From assembly GCF_051487185.1 (NCBI RefSeq), contig NZ_JAHVDK010000030.1:1-64000 (forward strand): a stretch of DNA of 64,000 nt, read 5' to 3'. Origin of the DNA: Inquilinus limosus_F. GTDB taxonomy: Bacteria > Pseudomonadota > Alphaproteobacteria > DSM-16000 > Inquilinaceae. The notes under the pieces are model-generated. The model saw nothing but the letters and a program-made list of their open reading frames with translations. It was not told where the DNA came from and searched no databases. Positions 41,815-51,111 of this stretch are shown in pieces (the stretch's first letter is position 1; each line of letters opens with the position of its first letter). Position numbers and translations under genes: made by a program.

Positions 41815-43005
41815 ATGACCGCACCGCGCATCGCCGACATCCGCACCTATCTGGTCGAAGGCACCGGAGACGGCGGCGACTATCACCGCCAGAAGGGCGG
41901 CCACTGGATCGTCGACACGCTGATCGCCAACCCGATGTCGGGCTACGCACCCTATAAGGCGTCGCGCCTCAGCTGGGGTATCGACGTGCTCGGCTCGATC
42001 CTGGTCGAGATCGAGGACGACCAGGGCCGCATCGGCTTCGCCACCGGCTTCGGTGGCCCGCCGGCCTGCTGGCTGATCGAGCGGCATTTCCGCCGCTTCC
42101 TGGTCGGCGCCGATCCGCGCGACGTCAACCTGCTGTGGGACCAGATGTTCCGCGCCAGCATGTTCTACGGCCGCAAGGGGCTGCCGCTGGCCACCATCAG
42201 CGTGGTCGACCTGGCGCTGTGGGACCTTGTCGGCAAGGTCCGGCAGGAGCCGGTCTATAAGCTGATCGGCGGCCGGACCAAGCCGGATCTCGCCTTCTAC
42301 TGCACCGGCCCATTGCCGGCGGAAGCGAAGCGTATGGGCTTCTGGGGCGGCAAGGTGCCGCTGCCGCACGGGCCGGCCGACGGCCGCGAGGGCGTCCGCA
42401 CCAACCGAGACTTCCTGGCCCGGCACCGCGCCGCCGTGGGGCCGGACTTCCCGCTGATGGTCGATTGCTACATGGCGCTCGACGTGCCCTATACGGTCGA
42501 GCTCGCCACCGCCTGCGCCGATCTCGGCATCCATTGGTGGGAGGAGGTGCTGCACCCCGACGATGTCGAGGGGTATGGCCTGCTGAAACGCGCCCTGCCC
42601 GCGGCACGCTTCACCACCGGTGAGCACGAATATTCCCGCTATGGCTTCCGCCGGCTGATCGAGGCACGGACCATCGACATCCTGCAGCCGGACGTGATGT
42701 GGGCCGGCGGCCTGACCGAGCTGCTGCGCATCGCCGCCCATGCCGCCGCCTACGACATCGCCGTGGTGCCGCATGGCAGCGGCCCCTACAGCTATCACTA
42801 TGTGATGTCGCAGACCAACGCACCCTTCTGCGAATATGTGGCGAACAGCCCCGACGGGCGCAGCGTGCACCCGGTGTTCGGCAGCCTGTTCCGGAACGAG
42901 CCGGTGCCGCAGGGCGGCCGGCTGGACGTTTCGGACGCCCCCGGCTTCGGCCTCGAGCTCAACTCCGACGCCCCGCTCCGGCAGTTCGACGCCTCTGGAC
43001 TCTGA
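41815..43005 (+). CDS. rhmD: L-Rhamnonate dehydratase-like enzyme
   Basis: This 396-residue enolase-superfamily protein carries the RhmD-specific stretches GGHWIVDTLIANPMS, RASMFYGRKGLPLA, GFWGGKVPLPHGP, VDCYMALDVPY, TTGEHEYSRYGFR and VPHGSGPYSYH. Together these support L-rhamnonate dehydratase, which makes 2-keto-3-deoxy-L-rhamnonate in the non-phosphorylating rhamnose route. A related 6-deoxy or pentonic acid substrate cannot be excluded. It ends the plus-strand sugar operon. Confidence 0.88.
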   Translation: MTAPRIADIRTYLVEGTGDGGDYHRQKGGHWIVDTLIANPMSGYAPYKASRLSWGIDVLGSILVEIEDDQGRIGFATGFGGPPACWLIERHFRRFLVGADPRDVNLLWDQMFRASMFYGRKGLPLATISVVDLALWDLVGKVRQEPVYKLIGGRTKPDLAFYCTGPLPAEAKRMGFWGGKVPLPHGPADGREGVRTNRDFLARHRAAVGPDFPLMVDCYMALDVPYTVELATACADLGIHWWEEVLHPDDVEGYGLLKRALPAARFTTGEHEYSRYGFRRLIEARTIDILQPDVMWAGGLTELLRIAAHAAAYDIAVVPHGSGPYSYHYVMSQTNAPFCEYVANSPDGRSVHPVFGSLFRNEPVPQGGRLDVSDAPGFGLELNSDAPLRQFDASGL

Positions 43006-43009
43006 GATG

Positions 43010-43028
43010 GATCCCGACTCCCGGGATC
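43010..43028. terminator. Hairpin between convergent genes
   Basis: GATCCCG (43010-43016) and CGGGATC (43022-43028) form a perfect 7-bp stem with a 5-nt loop between the convergent RhmD and SDR genes. No U-tract is present; it is a likely bidirectional terminator or mRNA 3' end. Confidence 0.45.
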
Positions 43029-43032
43029 GCGC

Positions 43033-43797
43033 CTATTTCCCGCCGTCGACGCTCAGCACCTGACCGGTGATCCAGCCGGCCGCGTCGGAGGCGAAGAACA
43101 GCACGGCATTGGCGATGTCGTCGACCGTGCCGAGGCGGCGCAGCGCAATCGACGCCACGAGCCGGGCCTGCCCCGCCTCACCCATCGCCGCCCATTGCCG
43201 CTCCGTCGTCGGGTTGGAGCGAACAAAGCCGGGCGCGACGTTGTTCACGGTGATGCCCCAGGGCCCGAGCTCATGCGCCAGCTGCCGGGTCAGGCCGATC
43301 TGCCCGGCCTTGGCGCTGGCATAGGCCTGGATCCCGGTCAGGCTGACGCCGAGCCCGGCGCCGCTGGAGATGTTGACGATGCGGCCGCCGCCGCAGCGTT
43401 TCATGCCAGGCGCTACCGCCTGGCTGCACCAGAACGCGCCGGAGAGGTTGACGTCGAAGATCGCCTGCCAGGCCTGCGGTCCGATCTCCTCGATCGGCCG
43501 GCCGACCTGGCCGAGCACGCCGCCGGCATTGTTGACCAGAACGTCGACCGCGCCCGTGGCCGACGCCGCCTCGGCCTCCGCCACCAGTGCCCGCACCGCG
43601 CCGCGGTCGGTGACGTCGACGATACGCACCGCCCCGTCCGGCCCGATCAGCCGCCCGGTCTCGGCCAGCTCCTCCCCCAGCACGTCGCAGGCCCAGACCC
43701 GGGCGCCGCGCCCGGCGAAGGCGGCGGCGATCGCCCGGCCGAAGCCGTGGGCGGCGCCGGTCACGATCACCGTTCTGCCGGTGAAGTCCTGCGTCAT
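43033..43797 (-). CDS. SDR-family oxidoreductase
   Basis: This 254-residue classical SDR has VTGAAHGFG, NNAGGVLG, SSGAGLG and catalytic YASAKAG. It is the last gene of a minus-strand operon GntR-creatininase-ketopantoate reductase-like-SDR. The substrate is unknown. RhmD-type neighbours converge from the left, so it may also act in sugar acid metabolism. Confidence 0.87.
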   Translation of the reverse strand: MTQDFTGRTVIVTGAAHGFGRAIAAAFAGRGARVWACDVLGEELAETGRLIGPDGAVRIVDVTDRGAVRALVAEAEAASATGAVDVLVNNAGGVLGQVGRPIEEIGPQAWQAIFDVNLSGAFWCSQAVAPGMKRCGGGRIVNISSGAGLGVSLTGIQAYASAKAGQIGLTRQLAHELGPWGITVNNVAPGFVRSNPTTERQWAAMGEAGQARLVASIALRRLGTVDDIANAVLFFASDAAGWITGQVLSVDGGK

Positions 43798-43810
43798 GCT
43801 CGCCTCCCGC

Positions 43811-44836
43811 TCAGGCCGACACGGTGTCCAGCTCGTCCAGCAGGGCCAGCGCCATCTCGCGCCGGCCGGCCTCGATGTCGTGCACCAAAGCGATCAGCCG
43901 GGCCGTGATCGGGGTCGGCACACCGTGCCGCGCCCCGATCTCAACCACCGGGCCGAGCTGGGCGTCGACCTCGGTCGGGCGGCGGCGCACCGCCAGGTCG
44001 CGCCAGATGCCGGAATGGGTTTTCGCCGAGCGGCGGTTATGCGCCACCATGTCGGCGAAGGAGCGGTCGACCGCCTCAGTCGGCGCGCCGGGGCTGAAGG
44101 CGGCGGGGTCGAAGCCGTCGAACGCCTCCGGCCGGATCCCTTCCGCCGCAGCGACGGCGCCGACCTCCAGCGCCAACCGGGTCAGCACCGGCCGGTGCCG
44201 TGGCGCCTCCAGCACATCCGCGATCGAGTCGGGAGTCACCGCGGTAGCGAACAGGAGCGCGCCGTAGATCAGCTTGCCCCAGAGATAGCCCCAGATGTTG
44301 GTGGTCAGCACGGCTTGCGGCTCGAATCTGCGCAGCAGGCTGTGCAGCTGCTCGATCCGCGGCGTGCGCTCGCCGTCCAGCTCGCCGACCACGACAGCGC
44401 CACGGCCGCCGTAGTGGATCACGCCGGGCTCGAGGTAGTCGGCGCCGAAATTGACGAAACAGCCGAGCGTGCGGGCCCTGTCGATCCGGGCGGCGATCAC
44501 CCGCTCGTTCAGCCCGTTCTGCAGCGAGGCGACATAGCCGCACCGGGTCAGGTGCCGAGCCACATCCTCCATCGCCGCGGCGGTGTGATGCGCCTTGACG
44601 CAGAGGAATATCCGGTCGAACTCGCCTTCGACCGCCTCCGGCGTGACCGCGCGGGCCGGAACCGCGTATTCGGCGACCGGGCCGGTGATGCGCAGGCCCC
44701 GGGCGTTGATCGCGGCGACATGATCGGCGGCCTGGTCGACGAACAGCACATCCACCCCGGCGCGAAGGAGGGCGGCGCCCACCGTGCCGCCGATGGCGCC
44801 GGCGCCCCAGACCAGGATCGGCGAGGGCGCGCTCAT
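43811..44836 (-). CDS. Ketopantoate reductase-family (ApbA/PanE) oxidoreductase
   Basis: This 341-residue protein has an N-terminal GAGAIGG Rossmann motif, CVKAHHTAA and SLQNGLNE segments and a helical C-terminal domain with the conserved lysine region NIWGYLWGKLIYGALL. Family members reduce 2-oxo acids with NADPH. In a catabolic operon a role other than pantothenate synthesis is likely. It overlaps the creatininase gene by 4 nt. Confidence 0.87.
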   Translation of the reverse strand: MSAPSPILVWGAGAIGGTVGAALLRAGVDVLFVDQAADHVAAINARGLRITGPVAEYAVPARAVTPEAVEGEFDRIFLCVKAHHTAAAMEDVARHLTRCGYVASLQNGLNERVIAARIDRARTLGCFVNFGADYLEPGVIHYGGRGAVVVGELDGERTPRIEQLHSLLRRFEPQAVLTTNIWGYLWGKLIYGALLFATAVTPDSIADVLEAPRHRPVLTRLALEVGAVAAAEGIRPEAFDGFDPAAFSPGAPTEAVDRSFADMVAHNRRSAKTHSGIWRDLAVRRRPTEVDAQLGPVVEIGARHGVPTPITARLIALVHDIEAGRREMALALLDELDTVSA

Positions 44837-45534
44837 GCCCAGGGCCCTTCGATCAGGGCCCGGGTCTCGGCCACCGCCACGTCCCAGATCGCCTGCATCT
44901 CCTCATCCGAGCGCTGGTAGTGGCCGCCGAAATTGCCGTCGCCGAGATAGCGCCTCAGCGCCTCCGGCCCCATCAGCCGCATCCGGTCGAAATCGATCAT
45001 CGGCTTGCGCTGGGTTGGCTGGTCGACGCCGGGCAACCGGGTCCAGGGAAAGTTCTCCATCCAGGAGGCGTGCGAGGCCTGGCTGTCGATCGCCTGCACC
45101 TTGGCCCAGGTCTTCGGCGCGTTCCACCAGTTGTGGAACTTCACCGCCGCCCCTTCATGCGTGGTCATCCATTCGATCGCCACCGACTGGGCCGGCTGGT
45201 TGCCGCCATGCCCGTTGACGATCAGGATGCGGCGGAAGCCGGTGCGGTACAGGCTGTCCAGGATGTCCTGCACCAGCCGGACATAGGTCTCGACCCGCAG
45301 GCTGACCGTGCCGGGATAGGCCAGGAAATACGGGGTGATGCCGTAGGCCACGACCGGAAACACCGGCACGCCCAGCGGCTCCGCCGCCTCGGCCCCGACC
45401 CGCTCGCTGAGGATGCTGTCGACCGACAGGCTCAGCCCCGCATGCTGCTCGGTACTGCCGAGCGGCAGCACGGCGCGGTCGTCGCGCTGCAGATAGGCCT
45501 CGACCTGGCTCCAGTTCATCTCGCTGATCTTCAC
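44833..45534 (-). CDS. Creatininase-family amidohydrolase
   Basis: This 233-residue protein has the metal-binding PLGSTEQHAG start and the NGHGGN motif. These are hallmarks of the creatininase/MftE/FAPy deformylase family of metal-dependent amidohydrolases. The substrate is probably a cyclic amide or peptide-like compound. It overlaps the GntR gene by 4 nt. Confidence 0.88.
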   Translation of the reverse strand: MKISEMNWSQVEAYLQRDDRAVLPLGSTEQHAGLSLSVDSILSERVGAEAAEPLGVPVFPVVAYGITPYFLAYPGTVSLRVETYVRLVQDILDSLYRTGFRRILIVNGHGGNQPAQSVAIEWMTTHEGAAVKFHNWWNAPKTWAKVQAIDSQASHASWMENFPWTRLPGVDQPTQRKPMIDFDRMRLMGPEALRRYLGDGNFGGHYQRSDEEMQAIWDVAVAETRALIEGPWA

Positions 45535-46514
45535 GGCAAGGCCTCCTGCGGTTCCGCGATCCCGTCGGCGTCCGGCGAGAGCAGTGGCGCGATCTGCTGG
45601 TCGACATCCACCGGATCCGGGCTGTGCCGGTACTCGATCGCCCTTACCCCGGGTCGCAGCCGGGGCAGCACGCTCTCGGCGCCGGTCGACAGGACGACGA
45701 CATCGGACTGGTCGATCACGGCGTCGAGCGCCGGAGTGCCCAGCGCGGCGGCGGCGATCTGACGGACATGCGGGGCGAAGCGCTGCACCCCGGATTTCAT
45801 GATCGGCAGGAAATCGGCGAAGCGCGAGGCGATGCCGAGGCGGGCCAGCGGGTCCAGCCCGGCCAGGGCCCGCCGGGTCTCCTCCGAGGGGATAAAGCGG
45901 ATCGCCACCACCCGGCTGTCCGGCAGCAGCGCCGCGGCCTCGCGCTGGCGGTTCGGGAAGGTCACCACCAGCTCCGCCTCGGCGGCGCCGCGCCGCGCAA
46001 TCTCGTCCCCACGCAGCCGGTCCATGGTCAGCGGCTGCACCGTGGTCCCGGGCGGCAGCCGAGCCTGGATGGCGCCGGCATAGGCGCGGGTGGCCTCCTC
46101 GAAAAGGCCGAGCATGACGACGGAGCGGGCCCGTCGCCGGGGCCTGCGTCGCGCCAGCCGGGCCTGGACCATACCGGTCAGATCGGCCGGGTTCAGCCCA
46201 GCCGCCATCGCCTCGTCGATCAGTTGGTCGACCCGGCGCTGGATCTCGGCGATCTGGGGCCGCCGGCCCGTCCCGCCGCTTTCGGCGACGAAGCTGCCGC
46301 TGCCGTGGCGGGTCTCGATCAGCCCGGCCTCGCGCAGGCCGCGATAGACCGTGGCCACGGTCATCGGCGCGACCGCCAGCGACTCCGCCAGCTCGCGTAC
46401 CGACGGCAGCCGCTCCCCCGGGCTCAGCTCGCCGCAGGCGATGCCGTATTCGATCAGGCCCTTGACCTGAACGCCGATGGGCACCGGCAGTTCACGGTCG
46501 ATCTGCAGCTTCAT
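45531..46514 (-). CDS. GntR-type regulator with C-terminal binding-protein-like domain
   Basis: This 327-residue protein has an N-terminal YtrA-like winged helix (LPSVRELAESLAVAPMTVATVYR). A central linker helix is followed by a domain patterned like periplasmic binding proteins (SVVMLGLFEEATRAYAGAI). It is the first gene of its operon and diverges from a Dpp-type importer, so it probably represses both. The inverted repeats in the 209-bp divergent gap are candidate operators. Confidence 0.85.
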   Translation of the reverse strand: MKLQIDRELPVPIGVQVKGLIEYGIACGELSPGERLPSVRELAESLAVAPMTVATVYRGLREAGLIETRHGSGSFVAESGGTGRRPQIAEIQRRVDQLIDEAMAAGLNPADLTGMVQARLARRRPRRRARSVVMLGLFEEATRAYAGAIQARLPPGTTVQPLTMDRLRGDEIARRGAAEAELVVTFPNRQREAAALLPDSRVVAIRFIPSEETRRALAGLDPLARLGIASRFADFLPIMKSGVQRFAPHVRQIAAAALGTPALDAVIDQSDVVVLSTGAESVLPRLRPGVRAIEYRHSPDPVDVDQQIAPLLSPDADGIAEPQEALP

Positions 46515-46632
46515 GACGCCGGCACCCTCCTGTACCAGTCAACTAGCACACTGGCGGAGCCCGCGACAACGCGGATCGCAGGACGACTGCAGACTATTGC
46601 AAACACGGCGGTATTCATCATGTCCAGCTCGA

Positions 46633-46678
46633 TTGACTCGGCCGCCGCCGCGGCGCTAGCGTTCTAGCACGCCAGAAC
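46633..46678. promoter_or_regulatory. Promoter with overlapping palindromes upstream of the Dpp-type operon
   Basis: TTGACT (46633-46638) and TAGCGT (46657-46662) make a plausible -35/-10 pair with 18-nt spacing. GCTAG/CTAGC (46655-46659 and 46664-46668) and GTTCT/AGAAC (46661-46665 and 46674-46678) are inverted repeats over the -10. CTAGCAC occurs again at 46543-46549, near the divergent GntR start. Confidence 0.45.
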
Positions 46679-46723
46679 ACATGGCGGTCCGGGAGGGCTT
46701 CACACAAACGAGTGGAGGTCGCG

Positions 46724-48304
46724 ATGAGGATGCTGCTGAAGGCAGCCGTGGCGGCGGCATTGCTGGCGGGCACCAGCGCGGGAGCGCTGGCGGTCGAGCG
46801 CGGCGGGGAGATGCGGTACGGGCGCTACGCCGACAGCCTGTTCCTCGACCCGGTGCTGAACGACGCCAATGTCGACATCTGGATCCTGACCAATCTCTAC
46901 GACACACTGCTGCAGCCATCGGCCGACGGCCTGTCGGTGGAGCCCGGCCTGGCCACCGCCTGGAAGGTGGCCGACGACGGTCTGTCGGTCACCCTGACCC
47001 TGCGCGAGGGCACCAAATTCTCGGATGGCAAGCCGATCACGGCCGAGGACGTGAAATGGTCGCTGGACCGGGCGCGCAACCCGAAGAACGGCATCTGGAA
47101 CGGCCTGATCGCCTCGATCGGCGACGTGGTGATCCAGGATCCGACGACCGTGGTGCTGAAGCTGCAGCATCCGGATCCGACGATCGTTGCCGCGCTGTCG
47201 ACCTTCAACACCGCGATCCTGCCGAAGGCCGCCTTCGAGGCGACGCCGGGCGCCACCGACGACGAGAAGGCCCACGCCTTCGCCGAGCATCCCGTCGGCT
47301 CCGGCCCCTTCATGTTCGAGGCATGGAAGCGCGGGTCGTCGATGCGGATCGTGCGCAACCCCCATTATTGGAAGCTGGGGGAGGACGGCAAACCCCTGCC
47401 CTACCTCGATGCGGTCAGTTTCGAGATCATCCCGGACGATGCAACCCGCATCCTCAAGCTGAAGGCGGGCGAGCTGGACGGCGCCGAGTTCATCCCCTAT
47501 GCGCGGGTCGCCGAGCTGCAGGCCGATCCCGAGCTGCAGATGCAGCTGTATCCGTCGACCCGGGTGCAGTTCATCACCATGAACGTGCGGCCGAAGCTGC
47601 CCGACGGCAGCGACAATCCGCTGGCGAACGAAAAGGTGCGGCAGGCGCTGAACTACGCCATCGACAAGGACGCGATCATCCAGATCGTGACCCATGGCGT
47701 CGGCAAGCCGCAGACCTCCTACATGTCGTCGACCACGCTGTACCATACGGGCGACACGCCGCTGTACCCGTACGACCCCGCCAAGTCGAAGCAGCTGCTG
47801 CAGGAGGCCGGCTATGGCGACGGCTTCTCCACCAAAGTGATGGCGCTGCCGGGCAACCAGGACCAGCTCGGCATCGGCGCCGCGGTGCAGCAGATGTGGG
47901 CGGCGATCGGGGTGAAGCTGGAGATCGAGCAGGTCGACAACGCCACCCTGACCGACCGTTATCGCAAGGGCGACTTCTCGATGCGGATGTCGGCCTGGAC
48001 GAACGACATCAACGATCCCAGCCAGATCACCTCCTACTTCGCCTATTCGCCGGTGATCGACGCCCTCCATTCGGGCTGGAAGAACGACGAGGTCGACAAG
48101 CTGTTCGAGGCCTCGCAGAAGGAGAGCGACGCCAAGAAGCGGGCCGAGCAATACGCCCAGATCCAGAAGATCTACGCCGCCACCGGCCCGATCCTGTATC
48201 TGTACGAGACGCCCTATCCGGTGGCGCTGCGCAAGAATGTGCACGGCTTCGTCCAGATCCCGCTCGGCAACAACATCTTCGCCGGGGCTTATCTGACGAA
48301 GTGA
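46724..48304 (+). CDS. Dpp/Opp-type ABC substrate-binding protein
   Basis: This 526-residue family 5 solute-binding protein has a signal peptide (AAVAAALLAGTSAGALA). The mature protein begins with the GGEMRYGRYADSLFLDP type of start and carries TNLYDTLLQPSADG and the LREGTKFSDGKPITAEDVKWSLDR signature region. It captures peptides or related amides in the periplasm. It starts at the ATG at 46724 with a GGAGG site upstream and heads a five-gene importer operon. Confidence 0.92.
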   Translation: MRMLLKAAVAAALLAGTSAGALAVERGGEMRYGRYADSLFLDPVLNDANVDIWILTNLYDTLLQPSADGLSVEPGLATAWKVADDGLSVTLTLREGTKFSDGKPITAEDVKWSLDRARNPKNGIWNGLIASIGDVVIQDPTTVVLKLQHPDPTIVAALSTFNTAILPKAAFEATPGATDDEKAHAFAEHPVGSGPFMFEAWKRGSSMRIVRNPHYWKLGEDGKPLPYLDAVSFEIIPDDATRILKLKAGELDGAEFIPYARVAELQADPELQMQLYPSTRVQFITMNVRPKLPDGSDNPLANEKVRQALNYAIDKDAIIQIVTHGVGKPQTSYMSSTTLYHTGDTPLYPYDPAKSKQLLQEAGYGDGFSTKVMALPGNQDQLGIGAAVQQMWAAIGVKLEIEQVDNATLTDRYRKGDFSMRMSAWTNDINDPSQITSYFAYSPVIDALHSGWKNDEVDKLFEASQKESDAKKRAEQYAQIQKIYAATGPILYLYETPYPVALRKNVHGFVQIPLGNNIFAGAYLTK

Positions 48305-48350
48305 GCCGGGCAGACGGCCGCTCCGATCGCCGAGACAGGAGGCGCGACCG

Positions 48351-49289
48351 GTGCCGAACCTGAACCACGTGGCCAAGCGGCTGATCCAGCTGGTCCCGAC
48401 CCTGTTCTTCGTGCTGGTGGTGATCTTCGTGCTGGTCCGGCTGCTGCCGGGCGACCCGACCAGCGCCATGCTGGGCGACCGCGCCACCGACGCCGACGTG
48501 GCGCGGCTGAACGCCCAGCTCGGCCTCGACCGGTCGATCCCGATGCAGTTCCTCTTGTTCCTGGAGCGCGTCGTCCAGGGCGATCTCGGCACCTCGATCC
48601 ATCTTAAGGTGCCGGTGATGCGCCTGATCCTGGAGCGGATGCCGGTCACCTTGGCGCTGACTGGCTATGCCGCGCTGCTGGCGCTGCTGCTGGCGGTGCC
48701 GCTCGCCTTCGCCGCGGCGATGCGGCGCGGGCGGGCCGCCGACACCGCGATCCGCGGCGCCTTCCAGGTCGGCCTGTCGATGCCGATCTTCTATCTCGGC
48801 CTGGTGCTGCTGACCGTGTTCGCCGCCGGGCTGCGCTGGTTTCCGGTCGGCGGCTATGGCGACGACTGGGCCGATCGCGCCTGGCACCTGTTCCTGCCGG
48901 CCCTGACCTTGGCGCTGAGCCTGTCCGCCGTGCTGATGCGCAACCTGCGCGCCTCGATCATCGAGGTGCTGGGTGCGGAATATGTCGACTTCGCCCGGTC
49001 CAAGGGGCTGGCGCCGCGCCTAGTGCTGGGACGGCACGTGCTGCGCAACGCCCTGATCTCGACCGTCACCCTGTTCGGCCTGTCGATCGGCACGCTGATC
49101 GGCGGCGCCGTGATCACCGAGACGGTGTTCGCCATCCCCGGCGCCGGCCGGCTGATGATCGACAGCATCTACGGCCGCGACTATCCGGTGGTGCAGGGGC
49201 TGACCCTGGCGATGGCGGTGCTGGTCTCGCTGGTGTTCCTGGCGACCGACCTGGTGCAGGCGGCGCTCGACCCGCGGGTGAAGGCGTGA
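48351..49289 (+). CDS. Dpp-type ABC permease (DppB)
   Basis: This 312-residue membrane protein has the N-terminal RLIQLVPTLFFVLVVIFVLVR helix, the GDLGTS motif and the EAA loop EYVDFARSKGLAPR. It has a GTG start after AGGAGG and overlaps the next permease gene by 4 nt (GTGA). Confidence 0.92.
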   Translation: MPNLNHVAKRLIQLVPTLFFVLVVIFVLVRLLPGDPTSAMLGDRATDADVARLNAQLGLDRSIPMQFLLFLERVVQGDLGTSIHLKVPVMRLILERMPVTLALTGYAALLALLLAVPLAFAAAMRRGRAADTAIRGAFQVGLSMPIFYLGLVLLTVFAAGLRWFPVGGYGDDWADRAWHLFLPALTLALSLSAVLMRNLRASIIEVLGAEYVDFARSKGLAPRLVLGRHVLRNALISTVTLFGLSIGTLIGGAVITETVFAIPGAGRLMIDSIYGRDYPVVQGLTLAMAVLVSLVFLATDLVQAALDPRVKA

Positions 49290-50125
49290 CCGCGCTCGGC
49301 CTCGCCCCGGCCCGGGTCCGGCGGCGGCTCTCCGCCCCCCTGATCGCCGGCCTCGCCATTCTCGCCTTCAGCCTCATTCTGGCGATCGCACCCGGCCTCG
49401 TGGCGCCCTACGACCCGACCGCCTTCGACTATCGCGCCCTGCTGCAGCCGCCGAGCTGGGCCCACCCCTTCGGCACCGACAATTTCGGCCGCGATATCCT
49501 GAGCCGGGTGATCTGGGCCTATCGCGTCGACATGCAGATCGCGCTGTTCACCACCCTGTTCCCGGTCGTGTTCGGCACCGCGGTCGGGGCGCTGGTCGGC
49601 TATTATGGCGGGATCTGGGACCCGATCTTCGGCCGCGTCGTCGACGTGGTGATCACCTTCCCCTTCCTGGTGCTGGTGATTGCCATCGTCGCCGTGCTCG
49701 GGCCCGGCCTCGTCAACATGTACATCGCGGTCGGTGCTGTCGGCTGGGTGTTCTACGCCCGGCTGACCGCGGCCGAGATCCGAGTGCAGAACCGGCTCGA
49801 CTACGCCGCTGCCGGTCGGGTGATGGGCTATGGCGACGCCCGCATCATCCTGCGCCATCTGCTGCCCAACGCCGCCGCCCCGGTGCTGGTCTACTGGATG
49901 ACTGACATGGCGCTGTCGATCCTGCTCGGCTCCAGCCTCGGCTATCTCGGGCTCGGCGCCCAGCCCCCCGCCGCCGAATGGGGCCTGCTGATCGCCGACG
50001 GCAAGAACTTCATGACCCAGGCCTGGTGGATCACGATCTTCCCGGGGGTCGCCATCGTCCTGACCGGCTTCGGCTTCAGCCTGCTGGGCGACGGCGTCGC
50101 CGACCTGCTGCGGCCCGACGCATGA
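49286..50125 (+). CDS. Dpp-type ABC permease (DppC)
   Basis: This 279-residue permease has the HPFGTDNFGRDILSRV motif of DppC/OppC proteins and an EAA loop around RLDYAAAGRVMGYGDARI. It forms the heteromeric channel with the preceding gene. GTG start; overlaps the following ATPase gene by 4 nt. Confidence 0.92.
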   Translation: MTALGLAPARVRRRLSAPLIAGLAILAFSLILAIAPGLVAPYDPTAFDYRALLQPPSWAHPFGTDNFGRDILSRVIWAYRVDMQIALFTTLFPVVFGTAVGALVGYYGGIWDPIFGRVVDVVITFPFLVLVIAIVAVLGPGLVNMYIAVGAVGWVFYARLTAAEIRVQNRLDYAAAGRVMGYGDARIILRHLLPNAAAPVLVYWMTDMALSILLGSSLGYLGLGAQPPAAEWGLLIADGKNFMTQAWWITIFPGVAIVLTGFGFSLLGDGVADLLRPDA

Positions 50126-51111
50126 CGGACGCCGTGCTGTCGATCCGCGGCCTGACCGTAACCTTCCCGACCGCGCAGGGACAGGCGGCCGCGGTGGCCG
50201 GCGTCGATCTCGACCTGCGCGCCGGCGAGGTGCTGGGCCTCGTCGGCGAATCCGGCTCGGGCAAGAGCGTCACCCTGCGCGCCGTCCTCGGCCTGGTGCC
50301 GCCGCCGGGCCGGGTCGGCGGCCAAGTGTTCTGGCAAGGCCGCGACCTGCTGGCGCTGCCGGAGCCGGCGCTGCGCCGGGTGCGCGGCCGCGAGATCGCG
50401 ATGATCTTCCAGGAACCGATGACGGCGCTGAACCCGGTGCTGCCGATCGGGCTGCAGATCGATGAGAGCCTGCGGGCGCACACCGGCCTGGGCCGCCGGG
50501 CGCGGCGCGACCGGGCGCGCGAGCTGCTGGATCTGGTCGGCATCCCGGCCGCGTCCCGACGGCTCGACGACTACCCGCACCAGTTCTCCGGCGGCATGCG
50601 CCAGCGGGCGATGATCGCCATCGCCCTGGCCTCGGAGCCGAAGCTGTTGCTGGCGGACGAGCCGACCACCGCGCTCGACGTCACTATCCAGGACCAGATC
50701 CTGACCTTGCTGCTGCAGCTGCGCGACCGGCTGGGAATGAGCGTGATCCTGGTCACCCACGACCTCGGCGTGGTGGCGCAGAGCTGCGATCGCATGGCGG
50801 TGATGTATGCCGGACGGGTGGTGGAGAGCGGGCCGGTCGCCGCCGTATTCGAACAGCCGCGCCATGCCTACACGCTGGGGCTGCTCGGCTCGGTGCCGCG
50901 CGGCGGCGGGCCGCGGCTGCCGCTGCGCTCGATCGAGGGGGCGCCGCCGCCTTTGACCGGGCGGCCGTCCGGCTGCGCCTTCACCCCGCGCTGCGCCTTC
51001 GCCGGACCGCGCTGCCGGACCGACCTCCCGGAGTTGGAGCCGGCAGGGCCGGACGCTGCCGTCGCCTGCTTCGAGAGCGCCCGCGTCGCTGCCGCCCGGG
51101 GCGCCGCATGA
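50122..51111 (+). CDS. Dpp-type ABC ATPase (DppD)
   Basis: This 329-residue ATPase has Walker A GESGSGKS, signature FSGGMRQRAMIAIAL, LLADEPTTALDV and the C-terminal oligopeptide ATPase tail with its Cys cluster (GCAFTPRCAFAGPRC), a probable [4Fe-4S]-type motif in this family. It overlaps the next ATPase by 4 nt. Confidence 0.93.
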   Translation: MTDAVLSIRGLTVTFPTAQGQAAAVAGVDLDLRAGEVLGLVGESGSGKSVTLRAVLGLVPPPGRVGGQVFWQGRDLLALPEPALRRVRGREIAMIFQEPMTALNPVLPIGLQIDESLRAHTGLGRRARRDRARELLDLVGIPAASRRLDDYPHQFSGGMRQRAMIAIALASEPKLLLADEPTTALDVTIQDQILTLLLQLRDRLGMSVILVTHDLGVVAQSCDRMAVMYAGRVVESGPVAAVFEQPRHAYTLGLLGSVPRGGGPRLPLRSIEGAPPPLTGRPSGCAFTPRCAFAGPRCRTDLPELEPAGPDAAVACFESARVAAARGAA

